Assembly: GCF_003943615.1 (NCBI RefSeq)
Contig: NZ_RJPZ01000003.1
Span: forward strand, 1 to 38,133
Source of the DNA: Streptococcus australis
Lineage (GTDB): Bacteria > Bacillota > Bacilli > Lactobacillales > Streptococcaceae
Length of the DNA: 38,133 nucleotides
Reading direction: 5' to 3'
The position numbers and the translations under genes were made by a program. The notes beneath the pieces are model-generated. The model worked only from the letters and a program-made list of their open reading frames with translations. It was not told the origin of the DNA and made no database searches. Positions 23,735-33,427 of this stretch are shown piece after piece. Position 1 is the stretch's first letter. The number at the start of each line of letters is the position of its first letter.

Positions 23735-25070
23735 GTGTCCACCTTACACCTTCTTTTGTATCCAAAAGCTTGATCCCTTGCGCAGCCAATTCATCGCGAA
23801 TTTCATCTGCTCGCGCAAAATCTTTCTTAGCCCGCGCTTCTTGGCGTTCAGCGATCAAGGCTTCAATATCCGCATCCAAGACTTCTTCGACAAAGACCAC
23901 TCCAAAGACTTCTAACATCTTTGCCAAGGCCTCCTTGACATCTTGGTTGTAATGTCCTGAGTTGATCCATTTGGCCAATTCAAAGACGACGGTGATTCCG
24001 TTTGCCGCATTGATATCTTCATCCATAGCCGCTACAAACTTGTCCACAAAGCTTTGCAAGTCTGCTGGATCCACTTCTCCTGTGAAAGGTTGCTCGTAGG
24101 TATTTTTCAAATACTTGAGGTTGGTTTCCGCATCGCGCACAGCTTTTTCTGTGAAGTTGATGGGCTTGCGGTAGTGCTGGGTCGCAAAGAAGAAACGAAG
24201 CACTTGGCCATCGATGGTCTTGAGAGCATCATGCACAGTGATAAAGTTGCCTAAGGACTTGGACATCTTGACATTGTCAATATTGACAAAGCCATTGTGC
24301 ATCCAGTAATTGGCAAAGGTCTTGCCTGTTTTAGCCTCTGACTGAGCGATTTCATTGGTATGGTGCGGGAATTCGAGATCGGCTCCACCCCCATGAATAT
24401 CAATGGTATCTCCTAAAATCCCCGTTGACATGACCGAACATTCGATGTGCCATCCCGGACGACCAGGCCCCCAAGGGCTTTCCCAAGAAACTTCACCTGG
24501 CTTGGCAGCTTTCCAAAGGGCAAAGTCGACAGGATTTTCCTTGCGAGCCGTCTCTTCGTCTGTCCGACCTGAAGCACCGAGCTCCAAGTCTTCTAGAGTT
24601 TTATTAGCCAATTTGGCGTAGTTGTGGGATTTTTCCACACGGAAATAAACATCCCCTTGACTCTCGTAGGCATAGCCTTTTTCGATCAAGTCGGTGACAA
24701 AACGAATAATATCATCCATAAACTCAACCACACGAGGGTGACGGGTAGCAGGCTTGACCCCCAGAGCCGTCACATCCTCACGAAAAGCCGCTATGTACTT
24801 GTCTGCCACTTCCTGAGGCGTAATGCCTTCTTCATTGGCACGGTTGATGATCTTATCATCCACATCTGTAAAGTTGGAAATGTAGGTAACTTCGTAGCCA
24901 CGATACTCAAAGTAGCGACGAATGGTGTCAAAGGCTACCGTTGAACGGGCATTCCCCACGTGGATATAGTTGTAAACCGTTGGCCCACAAACATACATGC
25001 GGACCTTTCCTTCCTCGATGGGGACAAATTCTCGCAAGCTGCGGGTCATGGTGTCGTAAATTTTAATCAT
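23727..25070 (-). CDS. cysS: cysteinyl-tRNA synthetase
   Basis: A 447-residue class I synthetase. [17 protein letters not shown] start; [16 protein letters not shown] carries a zinc-binding Cys and the HIGH-type HVGN motif; [10 protein letters not shown] and [11 protein letters not shown] give further zinc ligands; [10 protein letters not shown] is the KMSKS loop. The ATG at 25070 has AAGGGAG 8 bases upstream; the GTG at 25079 would add only three residues. Lies 17 bases after the DHFR-like gene. Placement near cysE groups cysteine supply with its charging. Confidence 0.97.
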   Translation of the reverse strand: MIKIYDTMTRSLREFVPIEEGKVRMYVCGPTVYNYIHVGNARSTVAFDTIRRYFEYRGYEVTYISNFTDVDDKIINRANEEGITPQEVADKYIAAFREDVTALGVKPATRHPRVVEFMDDIIRFVTDLIEKGYAYESQGDVYFRVEKSHNYAKLANKTLEDLELGASGRTDEETARKENPVDFALWKAAKPGEVSWESPWGPGRPGWHIECSVMSTGILGDTIDIHGGGADLEFPHHTNEIAQSEAKTGKTFANYWMHNGFVNIDNVKMSKSLGNFITVHDALKTIDGQVLRFFFATQHYRKPINFTEKAVRDAETNLKYLKNTYEQPFTGEVDPADLQSFVDKFVAAMDEDINAANGITVVFELAKWINSGHYNQDVKEALAKMLEVFGVVFVEEVLDADIEALIAERQEARAKKDFARADEIRDELAAQGIKLLDTKEGVRWTRD

Positions 25071-25087
25071 GCGGTCCACTCCCTTCT

Positions 25088-25609
25088 CTATTTCTGACTT
25101 TTTCGGCTGAAAACCAGCTCTGCAAAAGGACCAAATTGTCTGAGGCTATCCAGTTGGTAAAAGCGCTGCCCTTCCTCTTGGGTAAAGAGGGGAACCCCCT
25201 TTCCTAGGATAAGGGGCGCTATCTGAATAATGAGGTGGTCGAAAAGATCCGCATCCAAGAGCGGTCCTACCAAGGAATTACCACCAATCACAAAGACATT
25301 TTTGCCTTTGTCAATCTGGTGAACAAAGTCCACCACATCCCCAGCTACTGGCTGGTAATTGCTGACAGGCAGATGCCTATCATGCGTAAAGACATAGTTT
25401 TCCGTAGCTTGATAAAAACTATCTACATCTTGCAAATCTTGGATTTCCTCAAAGGTCCGCTTGCCCATGATGGTGATATCCATTTGCCTGTAAAAGGAAT
25501 CATAGCCTGTATCCTCTACAGAACCAAGCTGATGCAGCCAGTCTATCCTGTACTGGCTGTCCGCCAAGTAGCCATCCATGGTGATACAGCCGTAAAAATA
25601 TACTGCCAT
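25088..25609 (-). CDS. dihydrofolate reductase-like (RibD C-terminal) protein
   Basis: A 173-residue protein with the DHFR/RibD_C fold: YFYGCITMDGYLAD at the N-terminus, ITIMGKRTFEEI, NVFVIGGNSLVGPLL (nucleotide-binding glycines) and IAPLILGKGVPLF. Members use NAD(P)H; natural substrates of this subgroup are mostly unknown and it is not the folate enzyme FolA. AGGAAGGAAA precedes the ATG. Embedded in the cysE-cysS run, which suggests co-transcription only. Confidence 0.85.
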   Translation of the reverse strand: MAVYFYGCITMDGYLADSQYRIDWLHQLGSVEDTGYDSFYRQMDITIMGKRTFEEIQDLQDVDSFYQATENYVFTHDRHLPVSNYQPVAGDVVDFVHQIDKGKNVFVIGGNSLVGPLLDADLFDHLIIQIAPLILGKGVPLFTQEEGQRFYQLDSLRQFGPFAELVFSRKSQK

Positions 25610-25631
25610 TCTTGTAGTTTCCTTCCTAGTT

Positions 25632-26498
25632 CTACACTTTTGCTTTCAGATAAACCACCTGGGTCTGTTTGACAAAACCGATCTTTTCATACAAACGCTT
25701 GGCACCTAGGTTGCTGTCTTCCACGGCAATCTGAAATGCCTTGTCATTTTGTTCAATCAGTTGGTTGATAAGGGATTTTGCTAGATAAGTTCCATAGCCT
25801 TTTCCACGTTCAAGTTCAGCTATTGCCAAGCCAAAGAGGTAATTAGTATTACTCGACAAATCAACCGTGCAAGTTCCAATAACCTGACCGTTTTTTAATA
25901 AAATATATAGGAGACTTTCTGGATCCTTCAGAGCTTTAGCGACATATCTATCCACAACTTCTCTAGATTCATGGTCCTCTGAGAATGCCTGAAATTTTAA
26001 CTGACTAATTTGATCCTGATACGAACGATCTGCTAACAAAACTTCCAGATTGGAAACATTTGCTAACGGATAAGGTCTTCTATCCTTACCTAACCAAGTT
26101 TCTGTCTCTTCATCCTCAACCAGTCCCCAGTTGCTGGCGAAATCAGGATGGCGCTCTAGAAAAATACGCTCAGTCTGAAAGGTAACAGACTCAATTGGAT
26201 AAGAGGCCGTTTCTTTCTCAAAACTTCTATATAAAGCACGCGCAATGCATTGACAACGATGGTTGGGGTGGACCAGTATCGCCAATTCCACATCTGGGTC
26301 ATCTGCATAGACTGTTAATAGGCCAACAAGTTCGCCTTTTTCATAATAAAGGAAAAAGGCGGGCATGTTTGTGTCAAAATTAAGCATGTTAGAGAGATAG
26401 GGATCACGAAAAGTTCCGTCATAGTTCTGACAGGTAGCAATCAGGGCCTTGACTTCCAATAGTTGGTGGTCATTCAATGTATTGGTTGCTTGAATCAT
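25632..26498 (-). CDS. GNAT acetyltransferase, probably two GNAT domains
   Basis: A 288-residue protein. The C-terminal half has a clear acetyl-CoA site, FGLAIAELERGKGYGTYLAK, followed by VEDSNLGAKRLYEKIGFVKQ. The N-terminal half repeats the fold more weakly (VELAILVHPNHRCQCIARAL). Tandem GNAT proteins usually keep one active domain; here the second looks functional. Substrate unknown. Lies 12 bases after cysE. Confidence 0.85.
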   Translation of the reverse strand: MIQATNTLNDHQLLEVKALIATCQNYDGTFRDPYLSNMLNFDTNMPAFFLYYEKGELVGLLTVYADDPDVELAILVHPNHRCQCIARALYRSFEKETASYPIESVTFQTERIFLERHPDFASNWGLVEDEETETWLGKDRRPYPLANVSNLEVLLADRSYQDQISQLKFQAFSEDHESREVVDRYVAKALKDPESLLYILLKNGQVIGTCTVDLSSNTNYLFGLAIAELERGKGYGTYLAKSLINQLIEQNDKAFQIAVEDSNLGAKRLYEKIGFVKQTQVVYLKAKV

Positions 26499-26510
26499 GT
26501 AGCTATTTCC

Positions 26511-27128
26511 TTACAAGCTAGAAGACCGATGACTGGCCTCCTTGGCGTGCTCCATCTTATTCACGTAGTATTCACGCTTCTCTTCTTCCTGGTGAATGAT
26601 TGGCTCATCCTTCTTGCCGTGAACACGAACAATTTTAGCAGGGACTCCGACAACGGTTACATCACTCGGCACATCGGAAACGACGACGGCACCTGCTCCA
26701 ACCTTGGCCTTGGCTCCAATCTCAATAGGTCCAATGACCTGAGCATGGGCGGATACCAATGCTCCTTCTTTAACGGTTGGATGGCGTTTCCCAGTATCTT
26801 TCCCAGTTCCACCAAGGGTCACCCCGTGGTAGAGCATGACGCCTTTTTCAACAATCGCTGTTTCTCCGATAACGAGGCCCGCTCCATGGTCGATAAAAAC
26901 TCCCGAAGCAATGGTCGCTCCTGGGTGGATTTCAATCTGGGTCCAAAAACGCCAAAACTGACTGTGCATCCGAGCTAGAAGCTTAAAGCCATGATTCCAC
27001 AAAAAGTGAGAAACACGGTGAGCAGCCAGCGCTTTAACCCCAGGATAGGTCAAGAGGACTTCCAGCGAGGTACGTGCTGCTGGGTCATTTTCTTTTACAA
27101 TATCAATGGTTTCACGCCACCATCCCAT
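26511..27128 (-). CDS. cysE: serine O-acetyltransferase
   Basis: A 205-residue left-handed beta-helix acyltransferase: N-terminal helices, then hexapeptide repeats (IHPGATIASGVFIDHGAGLV, IGETAIVEKGVMLYHGVTLG) with catalytic His residues in FIDHGAG and LYHGVTLGGTG. It makes O-acetylserine, the precursor of cysteine. The C-terminal 35 residues (KKDEPIIHQEEEKREYYVNK) are charged. AAAGGAGC precedes the ATG; it follows pnp by 24 bases. Confidence 0.96.
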   Translation of the reverse strand: MGWWRETIDIVKENDPAARTSLEVLLTYPGVKALAAHRVSHFLWNHGFKLLARMHSQFWRFWTQIEIHPGATIASGVFIDHGAGLVIGETAIVEKGVMLYHGVTLGGTGKDTGKRHPTVKEGALVSAHAQVIGPIEIGAKAKVGAGAVVVSDVPSDVTVVGVPAKIVRVHGKKDEPIIHQEEEKREYYVNKMEHAKEASHRSSSL

Positions 27129-27152
27129 ACCGTGCTCCTTTCTTTTGATTGC

Positions 27153-29369
27153 TTATTCTTTTGTTTCTTCACCTGCATCTTTGGCAAAGTCTTTTCTAGG
27201 TTTGTGGTGACGAGGACGATCGCCATGGCGATGACCCTTTTCACCTCTTTCTTCTGAATGTTCTGGTTTTGGAGGACGTGGTAAGAGAGCCTTCATAGAA
27301 GCATCGACACGGCCTTTTTCATCGATCTTGATAATCTTCACATCGACTTCATCTCCAATCGCTACCAAGTCTTCGACACGGTTGGTACGAGTCCAAGCCA
27401 TTTCAGAGATGTGAACGAGGGCATCCGTCTTGTCAAAAAGGTTAACAAAGGCACCGAATTTCTCGATACGAACAACTTTGGCATGGTAAACTTCGTCCAC
27501 TTTGGCTTCACGAACCAAACCAGCAATGATTTCTTTAGCACGGTTAATCGCTGCTTGATCACTTGAGTAGATAGATACATTACCTTCTTCGTCGATATCA
27601 ATCTTAACGCCTGTTTCAGCGATGATCTTGTCGATGGTTTCTCCACCTTTACCGATGACAATCTTGATCTTGTCCACATCAATCTTGATGGTATCAATTT
27701 TCGGAGCAGTTGGAGCCAATTCTGGACGAACTTCTGGAATGGTTGCTTCGATCACATCAAGGATTTCAAAACGAGCTTTCTTGGCTTGAGCAAGAGCCTC
27801 CGTCAAGATTTCTGCAGTAATCCCTTGGATCTTGATATCCATTTGAAGGGCTGTAATCCCGTCGCGAGTACCTGCAACCTTGAAGTCCATGTCTCCAAAG
27901 TGGTCTTCCAAACCTTGGATATCTGTCAATACTGTATAGTTATTACCATCAGAAATGAGACCCATTGCAATACCAGCTACTGGCGCCTTGATTGGCACAC
28001 CACCAGCCATAAGGGCAAGAGTTCCCGCACAGATAGAGGCTTGAGAAGAAGAACCGTTTGATTCCAAGACTTCTGCTACCAGACGGATCGCGTATGGGAA
28101 TTCTTCCAAGCTTGGCAAGACTTGCTCAAGAGCACGCTCACCGAGAGCACCGTGTCCAATCTCACGACGACCAGGCGCACCGTAACGACCCGTTTCTCCT
28201 ACAGAGTATTGTGGGAAGTTATAGTGGTGCATAAAGCGTTTCTTGTACTCTGGATCCAAACCATCGATGATTTGCGTTTCACCCATTGGTGCCAACGTCA
28301 AGGTAGAAAGAGCCTGCGTTTGTCCACGAGTGAAGAGACCTGAACCGTGCACACGGGGAACGAAGTCAACAACCGCTTCCAAAGGACGGATTTCATCGAC
28401 CTTACGACCGTCAGGACGAACCTTGTCTTCTGTGATCAAACGGCGCACTTCTGCGTGTTCCATTTGTTCCAAGATTTCAGCCACATCCCGCATGATCCGG
28501 TCAAATTCTTCGTGGTCTGCATATTTTTCTTCGTAAACAGCTGTGACTTGGTCTTTGACTGCTTGGGTTGCAGCTTCACGCGCCAATTTTTCTTCTACTT
28601 GGACTGCTTTTTGAAGGTCACTGTTGTAGGCTGCGATGATTTCAGCTTGCAATTCCTCATCTACATGAAGCAATTCAACTTCTGCTTTTTCTTTGCCGAC
28701 TGCCGCAACGATTTCTTCTTGGAAGGCAATCAATTCTTTAACGGCTTCATGCCCTTTCAAAAGAGCTTCCAACATGATTTTTTCTGACAATTCTTTGGCA
28801 CCAGACTCTACCATGTTGATAGCGTGTTTGGTACCAGCTACTGTCAATTCAAGAAGCGAGCGCTCTGCTTGTTCTTGGGTTGGGTTGATGATGATTTCCC
28901 CATCGACATAACCTACTTGTACTCCAGCGATTGGGCCGTCAAATGGAATATCTGAGATAGACAAGGCCAAGGATGAACCAAACATGGCTGCCATTGGTGC
29001 AGAGGCATTTTCATCGTAAGAAAGGACAGTATTGATGACTTGCACTTCGTTACGGAAACCTTCCGCAAACATCGGACGGATCGGACGGTCAATCAAACGC
29101 GCTGTCAAAGTCGCATCTGTTGAAGGACGTCCTTCCCGCTTCATAAAGCCACCAGGGAACTTCCCAGCTGCATACATTTTTTCTTCGTAATTGACTTGGA
29201 GTGGGAAGAAATCCCCAGTTGCCATCTTCTTAGACATGACAGCTGCCGTCAAGACAGTTGACTCACCGTAACGTACGACAACAGAACCATTTGCTTGCTT
29301 GGCAACCTGGCCAGTCTCTACGATCAACTCACGACCCGCAAAAGTCGTTTGAAACACTTGTTTTACCAT
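27153..29369 (-). CDS. pnp: polynucleotide phosphorylase
   Basis: A 738-residue 3'-5' phosphorolytic exoribonuclease. Two RNase PH domains ([20 protein letters not shown] in the second), KH domain with [13 protein letters not shown]1 domain [20 protein letters not shown], and a His/Arg/Lys-rich tail ([17 protein letters not shown]). The start is the ATG at 29369 ([20 protein letters not shown]) with AAGGGGAT upstream; the frame is open for 45 more codons but that part covers structured repeats and is not typical of the family. First gene of the cysE-cysS-mrnC run. TATAAT at about 29392-29397 may be its -10. Confidence 0.96.
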   Translation of the reverse strand: MVKQVFQTTFAGRELIVETGQVAKQANGSVVVRYGESTVLTAAVMSKKMATGDFFPLQVNYEEKMYAAGKFPGGFMKREGRPSTDATLTARLIDRPIRPMFAEGFRNEVQVINTVLSYDENASAPMAAMFGSSLALSISDIPFDGPIAGVQVGYVDGEIIINPTQEQAERSLLELTVAGTKHAINMVESGAKELSEKIMLEALLKGHEAVKELIAFQEEIVAAVGKEKAEVELLHVDEELQAEIIAAYNSDLQKAVQVEEKLAREAATQAVKDQVTAVYEEKYADHEEFDRIMRDVAEILEQMEHAEVRRLITEDKVRPDGRKVDEIRPLEAVVDFVPRVHGSGLFTRGQTQALSTLTLAPMGETQIIDGLDPEYKKRFMHHYNFPQYSVGETGRYGAPGRREIGHGALGERALEQVLPSLEEFPYAIRLVAEVLESNGSSSQASICAGTLALMAGGVPIKAPVAGIAMGLISDGNNYTVLTDIQGLEDHFGDMDFKVAGTRDGITALQMDIKIQGITAEILTEALAQAKKARFEILDVIEATIPEVRPELAPTAPKIDTIKIDVDKIKIVIGKGGETIDKIIAETGVKIDIDEEGNVSIYSSDQAAINRAKEIIAGLVREAKVDEVYHAKVVRIEKFGAFVNLFDKTDALVHISEMAWTRTNRVEDLVAIGDEVDVKIIKIDEKGRVDASMKALLPRPPKPEHSEERGEKGHRHGDRPRHHKPRKDFAKDAGEETKE

Positions 29370-29448
29370 TTTAATCCCCTTTGGATTGATAATATTATAC
29401 GACTTGCCTACAAAAATCAGGATACAAAGGGCGTGAAGAATCCCGTAT

Positions 29449-29549
29449 GAAAACAGGAGATTGACGCAGTGTGCCACGCACACAAGGAAATCTCTCTTTT
29501 TCACTAGGGATTTAGCCCGTGTTCAACTATCAAGATATTTTGGACGGTT
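29449..29549. repeat. structured module 1 upstream of pnp
   Basis: GAAAACAGG opens the module; GTGTG-CCACG-CACAC is the hairpin (29469-29483), flanked by GAGATT / AATCTC and an outer GAAAA / TTTTC helix. A conserved tail TAGCCCG...TTCAA...AAGATA follows (29513-29549). A GTTCGG/CCGAAC hairpin (29547-29562) separates it from module 2. The strand transcribed is unknown. Confidence 0.65.
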
Positions 29550-29571
29550 CGGCTTGCCGAACATTTCTGTA

Positions 29572-29672
29572 GAAAAATAGGAAGGTGACGCCGCACTCGA
29601 TGAGTGCTAGGAAGCTTATCTTTTTTCCTAAGAAATGAGGCCAAAATTCAATTCCCAAGATACTAAGCCGTT
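29572..29672. repeat. structured module 2 upstream of pnp
   Basis: GAAAAATAGG start; hairpin GCACTC-GAT-GAGTGC (29593-29607); AAG / CTT inner pair; outer AAAAA / TTTTT; tail AGGCC...TTCAATT...AAGATA...GCCGTT (29638-29672). Same layout as module 1, offset by 123 bases, with different bases in the paired positions. Confidence 0.65.
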
Positions 29673-29684
29673 AAACAACTCAAA

Positions 29685-29782
29685 GGAAAATAGGAAATCC
29701 AACGACGGAGCGACCGCTCCTAGGAAGATTTATCTTTTTCCACAGAGTTGTAGGCGGGTTCAATTACACCTGATAGTATAGG
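29685..29782. repeat. structured module 3 upstream of pnp
   Basis: GGAAAATAGG start; hairpin GGAGC-GACC-GCTCC (29707-29720); inner AAATC / GATTT; outer GGAAAA / TTTTCC; tail TAGGCGGGTTCAATTACACC then TGATAGTATAGG. Best-paired of the three, and offset about 114 bases from module 2. Confidence 0.65.
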
Positions 29783-29867
29783 ATTTCAAGCATCCATCTG
29801 TATCTTATATCCTCATCTTTGTATCCAAGCACGTATAACCTTTATTTTACCATATTCAAGCCCAAAA

Positions 29868-29891
29868 GAAAAAGGCTTAAAAAGCCTTTTT
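29868..29891 (-). terminator. terminator after the lipoprotein gene
   Basis: GAAAAAGGCTT / AAGCCTTTTTC with TTTT following on the minus strand. It separates the lipoprotein gene (stop at 30020) from the module array and pnp. Confidence 0.75.
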
Positions 29892-30019
29892 CGAGGAATA
29901 TTTGATTTCCACTTATTTTAAAATTCTAGAGCTAGATATAGGTGCTATCTATTTTAAAGTTTACATGAAATCTCTACTCACTACACAACTAAGTGCTTCC
30001 TAGGTAAATGACAATTCTA

Positions 30020-31339
30020 TTAATCCACACGATAGAAGAAGTCCTCTGGGTTCCAAATGTACTGCTGCCCAATCCAAATTCGATCTTTTTTAGTATCTGA
30101 CGGATCACTATTCTGGTTACTATCTGGTTTGATAGATGTCCCTGCTGGTAAAAACGAAATTGCTGCTCCACCAGCTGTATTCGGTTTTGAACTGTGGATA
30201 GCTCCAGTAATATAGCTATGATCAGGATTAATGTTATTGACGACCCCACTACCATCTGTAAAAAATTGATTTCCGGTCAAGCCATCTTTATCAAATTCCA
30301 AAGTCCATCCCAAGCCATTTCGCCAAGTCCCCGAAATACTTGAAAAATCTCCGTTCTGAATCTCTTGAATATTCATCCCGACACTTCCCTTATTTGAGGT
30401 AGCCGCATTAGAACCTTCCACTCTCGTCGTGAATTCAAGCGCAATCCACCCTTGGCCAGACTGGAGCTTTCCCCAGGTATAACCGTCAGCTGAAACCTTC
30501 TCTGTGATCGTATAAACACCTTGTGGGATCATTCCAACTTCCTCTCCCTTGATCGATGCTTCTTTACGAATCCGAAGATCTGAAACTCCTACGCGGACTT
30601 GAAAACTACTTGTTTGCGACTCTGAGTTACTTCCTTGGCTCGTCGCCTTCTTACCGGTCTCTAGTTCTTTCCATCCAAATTTTGCTTGATCCAATTCTTT
30701 TGCTGTAATCCCCAAGGCTTTCTCTGGCTTCTGGCCGTCCCCATTTTTTATTTGGATCTGATTGACAGTCTCAAGCTTTCCTTTTTGGAACTTGTAATGA
30801 ATTAGATCCACCTCTGGTTGAAGAGACGAAAAGCTAGCATAAATGACTGAACCATCCTCAAAAATTTGGAAACCTGAACGAGAACCGCCAGAGGAAGCTA
30901 CAAAAGCTGTATGTAGCAATTCTGGTTGCTGGCCTTTTAGATAATAAATCGCTGAGACTGTTTGGCCATTTCCAATCAAGAGCTCATCCCGCCCATCTTT
31001 ATCCAAATCCGTATAAAAATAGGAAAGACTTGGTTTTCTACCCAGGGTTTGAAGATACCTAGCATAAACATACTCATCGGATTGAGGATCTATTTCTTTT
31101 AGTTTGGTCTCTAAACCTGCACTATCACCTGCCTCGATAGCCCTAGAGTAGGCCTGATAACGTTCAAGAACCGTTTGATAGTACTCATGCCCAGACGATG
31201 TTTTCTTAGTTTCTTTTCCATCTGCTACTTCACTCTGAACTGTAGAAGGTTGCGTCCTAGGACGTCGCTTAGGTCCACATGCCACCAGGGTTAGCAACGT
31301 CATCGCTGCCAAGCTAACTTTATAGATTTTTTTCATCAT
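30020..31339 (-). CDS. lipoprotein with SH3b and DUF6287-like domains
   Basis: A 439-residue secreted lipoprotein. Signal peptide KKIYKVSLAAMTLLTLVAC with lipobox LVAC-G, so it is anchored to the outer face of the membrane. Residues about 30-230 include DLDKDGRDELLIGNG, a calcium-loop/FG-GAP-like stretch. An SH3b domain follows (VGVSDLRIRKEASIKGEEVG, YTWGKLQSGQGWIALEFT), typical of wall binding. The C-terminal 115 residues (NIQEIQNGDFSSISGTWRNG to EDFFYRVD) match the DUF6287 pattern seen in streptococcal surface lipoproteins. AGGGAG precedes ATGATG. Role unknown; envelope or ligand binding is inferred. Confidence 0.82.
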   Translation of the reverse strand: MMKKIYKVSLAAMTLLTLVACGPKRRPRTQPSTVQSEVADGKETKKTSSGHEYYQTVLERYQAYSRAIEAGDSAGLETKLKEIDPQSDEYVYARYLQTLGRKPSLSYFYTDLDKDGRDELLIGNGQTVSAIYYLKGQQPELLHTAFVASSGGSRSGFQIFEDGSVIYASFSSLQPEVDLIHYKFQKGKLETVNQIQIKNGDGQKPEKALGITAKELDQAKFGWKELETGKKATSQGSNSESQTSSFQVRVGVSDLRIRKEASIKGEEVGMIPQGVYTITEKVSADGYTWGKLQSGQGWIALEFTTRVEGSNAATSNKGSVGMNIQEIQNGDFSSISGTWRNGLGWTLEFDKDGLTGNQFFTDGSGVVNNINPDHSYITGAIHSSKPNTAGGAAISFLPAGTSIKPDSNQNSDPSDTKKDRIWIGQQYIWNPEDFFYRVD

Positions 31340-31365
31340 ATACTCCCTAAAACTTTCTCCATTTT

Positions 31366-31371
31366 ATTATA
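31366..31371 (-). promoter_or_regulatory. extended -10 promoter of the lipoprotein gene
   Basis: Minus-strand TTTGG-TATAAT gives a TGG-extended -10, about 26 bases before the ATG. Confidence 0.5.
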
Positions 31372-31472
31372 CCAAACGAAGTTCAAAAAGCTAGAAAATC
31401 CTTGTTTTCTTATTGGCTCAGTCAGGCTTTGACAAGATCCCCCATCCACCTATCATTCTGCCCTTTTTTCTG

Positions 31473-31487
31473 CTATACTTAGTATAG
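31473..31487 (+). promoter_or_regulatory. -10 region of pepF within a perfect palindrome
   Basis: TGC-TATACT is an extended -10 (31474-31479). It forms half of CTATACT-T-AGTATAG, a perfect 15-base palindrome. It may be an operator or coincidence; no -35 is evident. Confidence 0.4.
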
Positions 31488-31512
31488 TTATTTGATCAAA
31501 AAGGAGAACACT

Positions 31513-33309
31513 ATGGAATTAAAAAAACGTTCTGAATTTCCTGAGAACGAACTCTGGGATCTCACAGCCCTCTACCAAGACCAGGAAGACTTCTTGCGTG
31601 CCATTGAAAAGACGCGTGAGGAAATCAATGAATTTGTCCGCAACTACAAGGGCAAGCTCCACACTTTTGAAGACTTTGAAGCTGCCTTTGCGGTCTTGGA
31701 ACAGATTCAGATCCAACTCAGCCACATCGGCAACTACAGCTTTATGCCACAAACGACAGACTTTGGTGATGAAGCTTTTGCAGAAATTGCCCAAGCGGGG
31801 ATGGATTTCGAAACTTGGGCCAGCGTCGAACTCTCTTTCTTTGATGATGCCTTAGTCGAAGCGGATGAAGATGTCCTCGAACGCCTCGGACAATTGCCTC
31901 ATCTTACGTCTGCTATTCGCCAAGCCAAAATCAAAAAAGCCCACTACTTGGGAGCTGATGTGGAAAAGACTTTGACAAACCTCGGTGAAGTCTTCTACGG
32001 ACCGCAAGACATTTACACCAAGATGCGGGCAGGTGACTTTGAAATGGCTGATTTTGAAGTGGATGGAAAAGTTTACAAGAATAGCTTTGTCACCTATGAA
32101 AACTTCTACCAGAACCATGAGAATGCAGAAGTCCGTGAAAAAGCCTTTCGTTCCTTCTCAGAAGGATTGCGCAAGCACCAAAACACTGCTGCTGCCACCT
32201 ATCTAGCCCAAGTCAAGTCTGAAAAGCTGATCTCAGATATGCGAGGTTACGACTCTGTCTTTGACTATCTCTTAGCCGAGCAGGAAGTGGATCGTTCTAT
32301 GTTTGACCGTCAGATTGACCTGATCATGAAGGACTTCGCTCCGGTCGCTCAAAAATTCCTCAAACACGTGGCCAAGGTCAACGGCCTTGAAAAAATGACC
32401 TTTGCTGATTGGAAGTTGGACTTGGACAGTGCGCTCAACCCTGATGTTAGCATTGATGATGCTTATGACTTGGTCATGAAATCTGTAGCACCACTTGGTG
32501 AAGAATATTCTCGCGAAATCGCCCGCTACCAAACCGAACGTTGGGTCGACTTTGCGGCCAACGAAGGCAAGGATTCCGGTGGTTATGCAGCTGACCCCTA
32601 TCGCGTCCATCCTTATGTCCTGATGAGTTGGACAGGGCGCATGAGCGATGTTTATACCCTGATCCACGAGATCGGACACTCTGGTCAATTCATCTTCTCA
32701 GACAACAACCAAAGCTACTTCAACGCCCACATGTCAACCTACTATGTGGAAGCTCCATCTACCTTTAACGAGCTCCTCCTCAGCGACTATTTGGAACAGC
32801 AGTTTGACGATCCTCGTCAAAAACGTTTTGCCCTGGCTCACCGTTTGACAGACACCTACTTCCACAACTTCATCACCCACTTGCTGGAAGCGGCCTTCCA
32901 ACGCAAGGTCTACACCCTGATCGAAGAAGGTGGTACCTTCGGCGCTAGCAAGCTCAACAGCATCATGAAGGAAGTCTTGACCGAATTCTGGGGCGACGCT
33001 GTAGAAATCGATGATGATGCAGCTTTAACCTGGATGCGCCAAAGCCACTACTACATGGGGCTATACAGCTATACCTACTCAGCTGGCCTAGTTATCTCAA
33101 CCGCCGGTTACCTGCATTTGAAGAACTCCGAAAATGGCGCCAAAGATTGGCTGGACCTTCTCAAATCTGGTGGCAGCAAGACCCCACTTGAGTCTGCTAT
33201 GATTATCGGAGCAGATATCTCAACGGACAAACCACTTCGCGATACGATTCAATTCTTGTCAGATACGGTTGATCAGATTATCGCTTATAGTGAAGAGTTG
33301 GGTCAGTAA
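31513..33309 (+). CDS. pepF: oligoendopeptidase F (M3 family)
   Basis: A 598-residue cytoplasmic zinc peptidase that degrades imported or internal oligopeptides. The zinc motif is H385-E386-IG-H389 (TLIHEIGHSGQF) with the third ligand in EAPSTFNELLL. The N-terminal helical domain (ELWDLTALYQDQEDFLRAIE) and YSYTYSAGLVISTAGYLHL near the end are typical. The ATG at 31513 follows AAAAAGGAG; the TTG at 31492 would add seven residues that include the ribosome site itself. Monocistronic, closed by a strong terminator. Confidence 0.95.
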   Translation: MELKKRSEFPENELWDLTALYQDQEDFLRAIEKTREEINEFVRNYKGKLHTFEDFEAAFAVLEQIQIQLSHIGNYSFMPQTTDFGDEAFAEIAQAGMDFETWASVELSFFDDALVEADEDVLERLGQLPHLTSAIRQAKIKKAHYLGADVEKTLTNLGEVFYGPQDIYTKMRAGDFEMADFEVDGKVYKNSFVTYENFYQNHENAEVREKAFRSFSEGLRKHQNTAAATYLAQVKSEKLISDMRGYDSVFDYLLAEQEVDRSMFDRQIDLIMKDFAPVAQKFLKHVAKVNGLEKMTFADWKLDLDSALNPDVSIDDAYDLVMKSVAPLGEEYSREIARYQTERWVDFAANEGKDSGGYAADPYRVHPYVLMSWTGRMSDVYTLIHEIGHSGQFIFSDNNQSYFNAHMSTYYVEAPSTFNELLLSDYLEQQFDDPRQKRFALAHRLTDTYFHNFITHLLEAAFQRKVYTLIEEGGTFGASKLNSIMKEVLTEFWGDAVEIDDDAALTWMRQSHYYMGLYSYTYSAGLVISTAGYLHLKNSENGAKDWLDLLKSGGSKTPLESAMIIGADISTDKPLRDTIQFLSDTVDQIIAYSEELGQ

Positions 33310-33382
33310 GAATTCCTCCAGTGTGGTTTTCTTAATTTTGTTAATCATTTACATAAAAAGTCACCAATTTTTGCTGACTTCA

Positions 33383-33427
33383 GATTGAAGAAAGAGTCCA
33401 AAATGGACTCTTTCTTCAATCTTTTTC
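33383..33427 (+). terminator. strong terminator after pepF
   Basis: AGATTGAAGAAAGAGTCC pairs with GGACTCTTTCTTCAATCT around AAAAT, followed by TTTTC and T-rich sequence. Confidence 0.93.

Noticed and set aside
29370..29504. In-frame 45-codon extension of PNPase with a hydrophobic N-terminus
   Set aside because: PNPase proteins start at MxKQVF, AAGGGGAT precedes the ATG at 29369, and the extension lies over the structured module array.
29449..29782. CRISPR array interpretation of the repeated modules
   Set aside because: Units are over 100 bases, hairpin sequences vary, there are no spacers and no cas genes.
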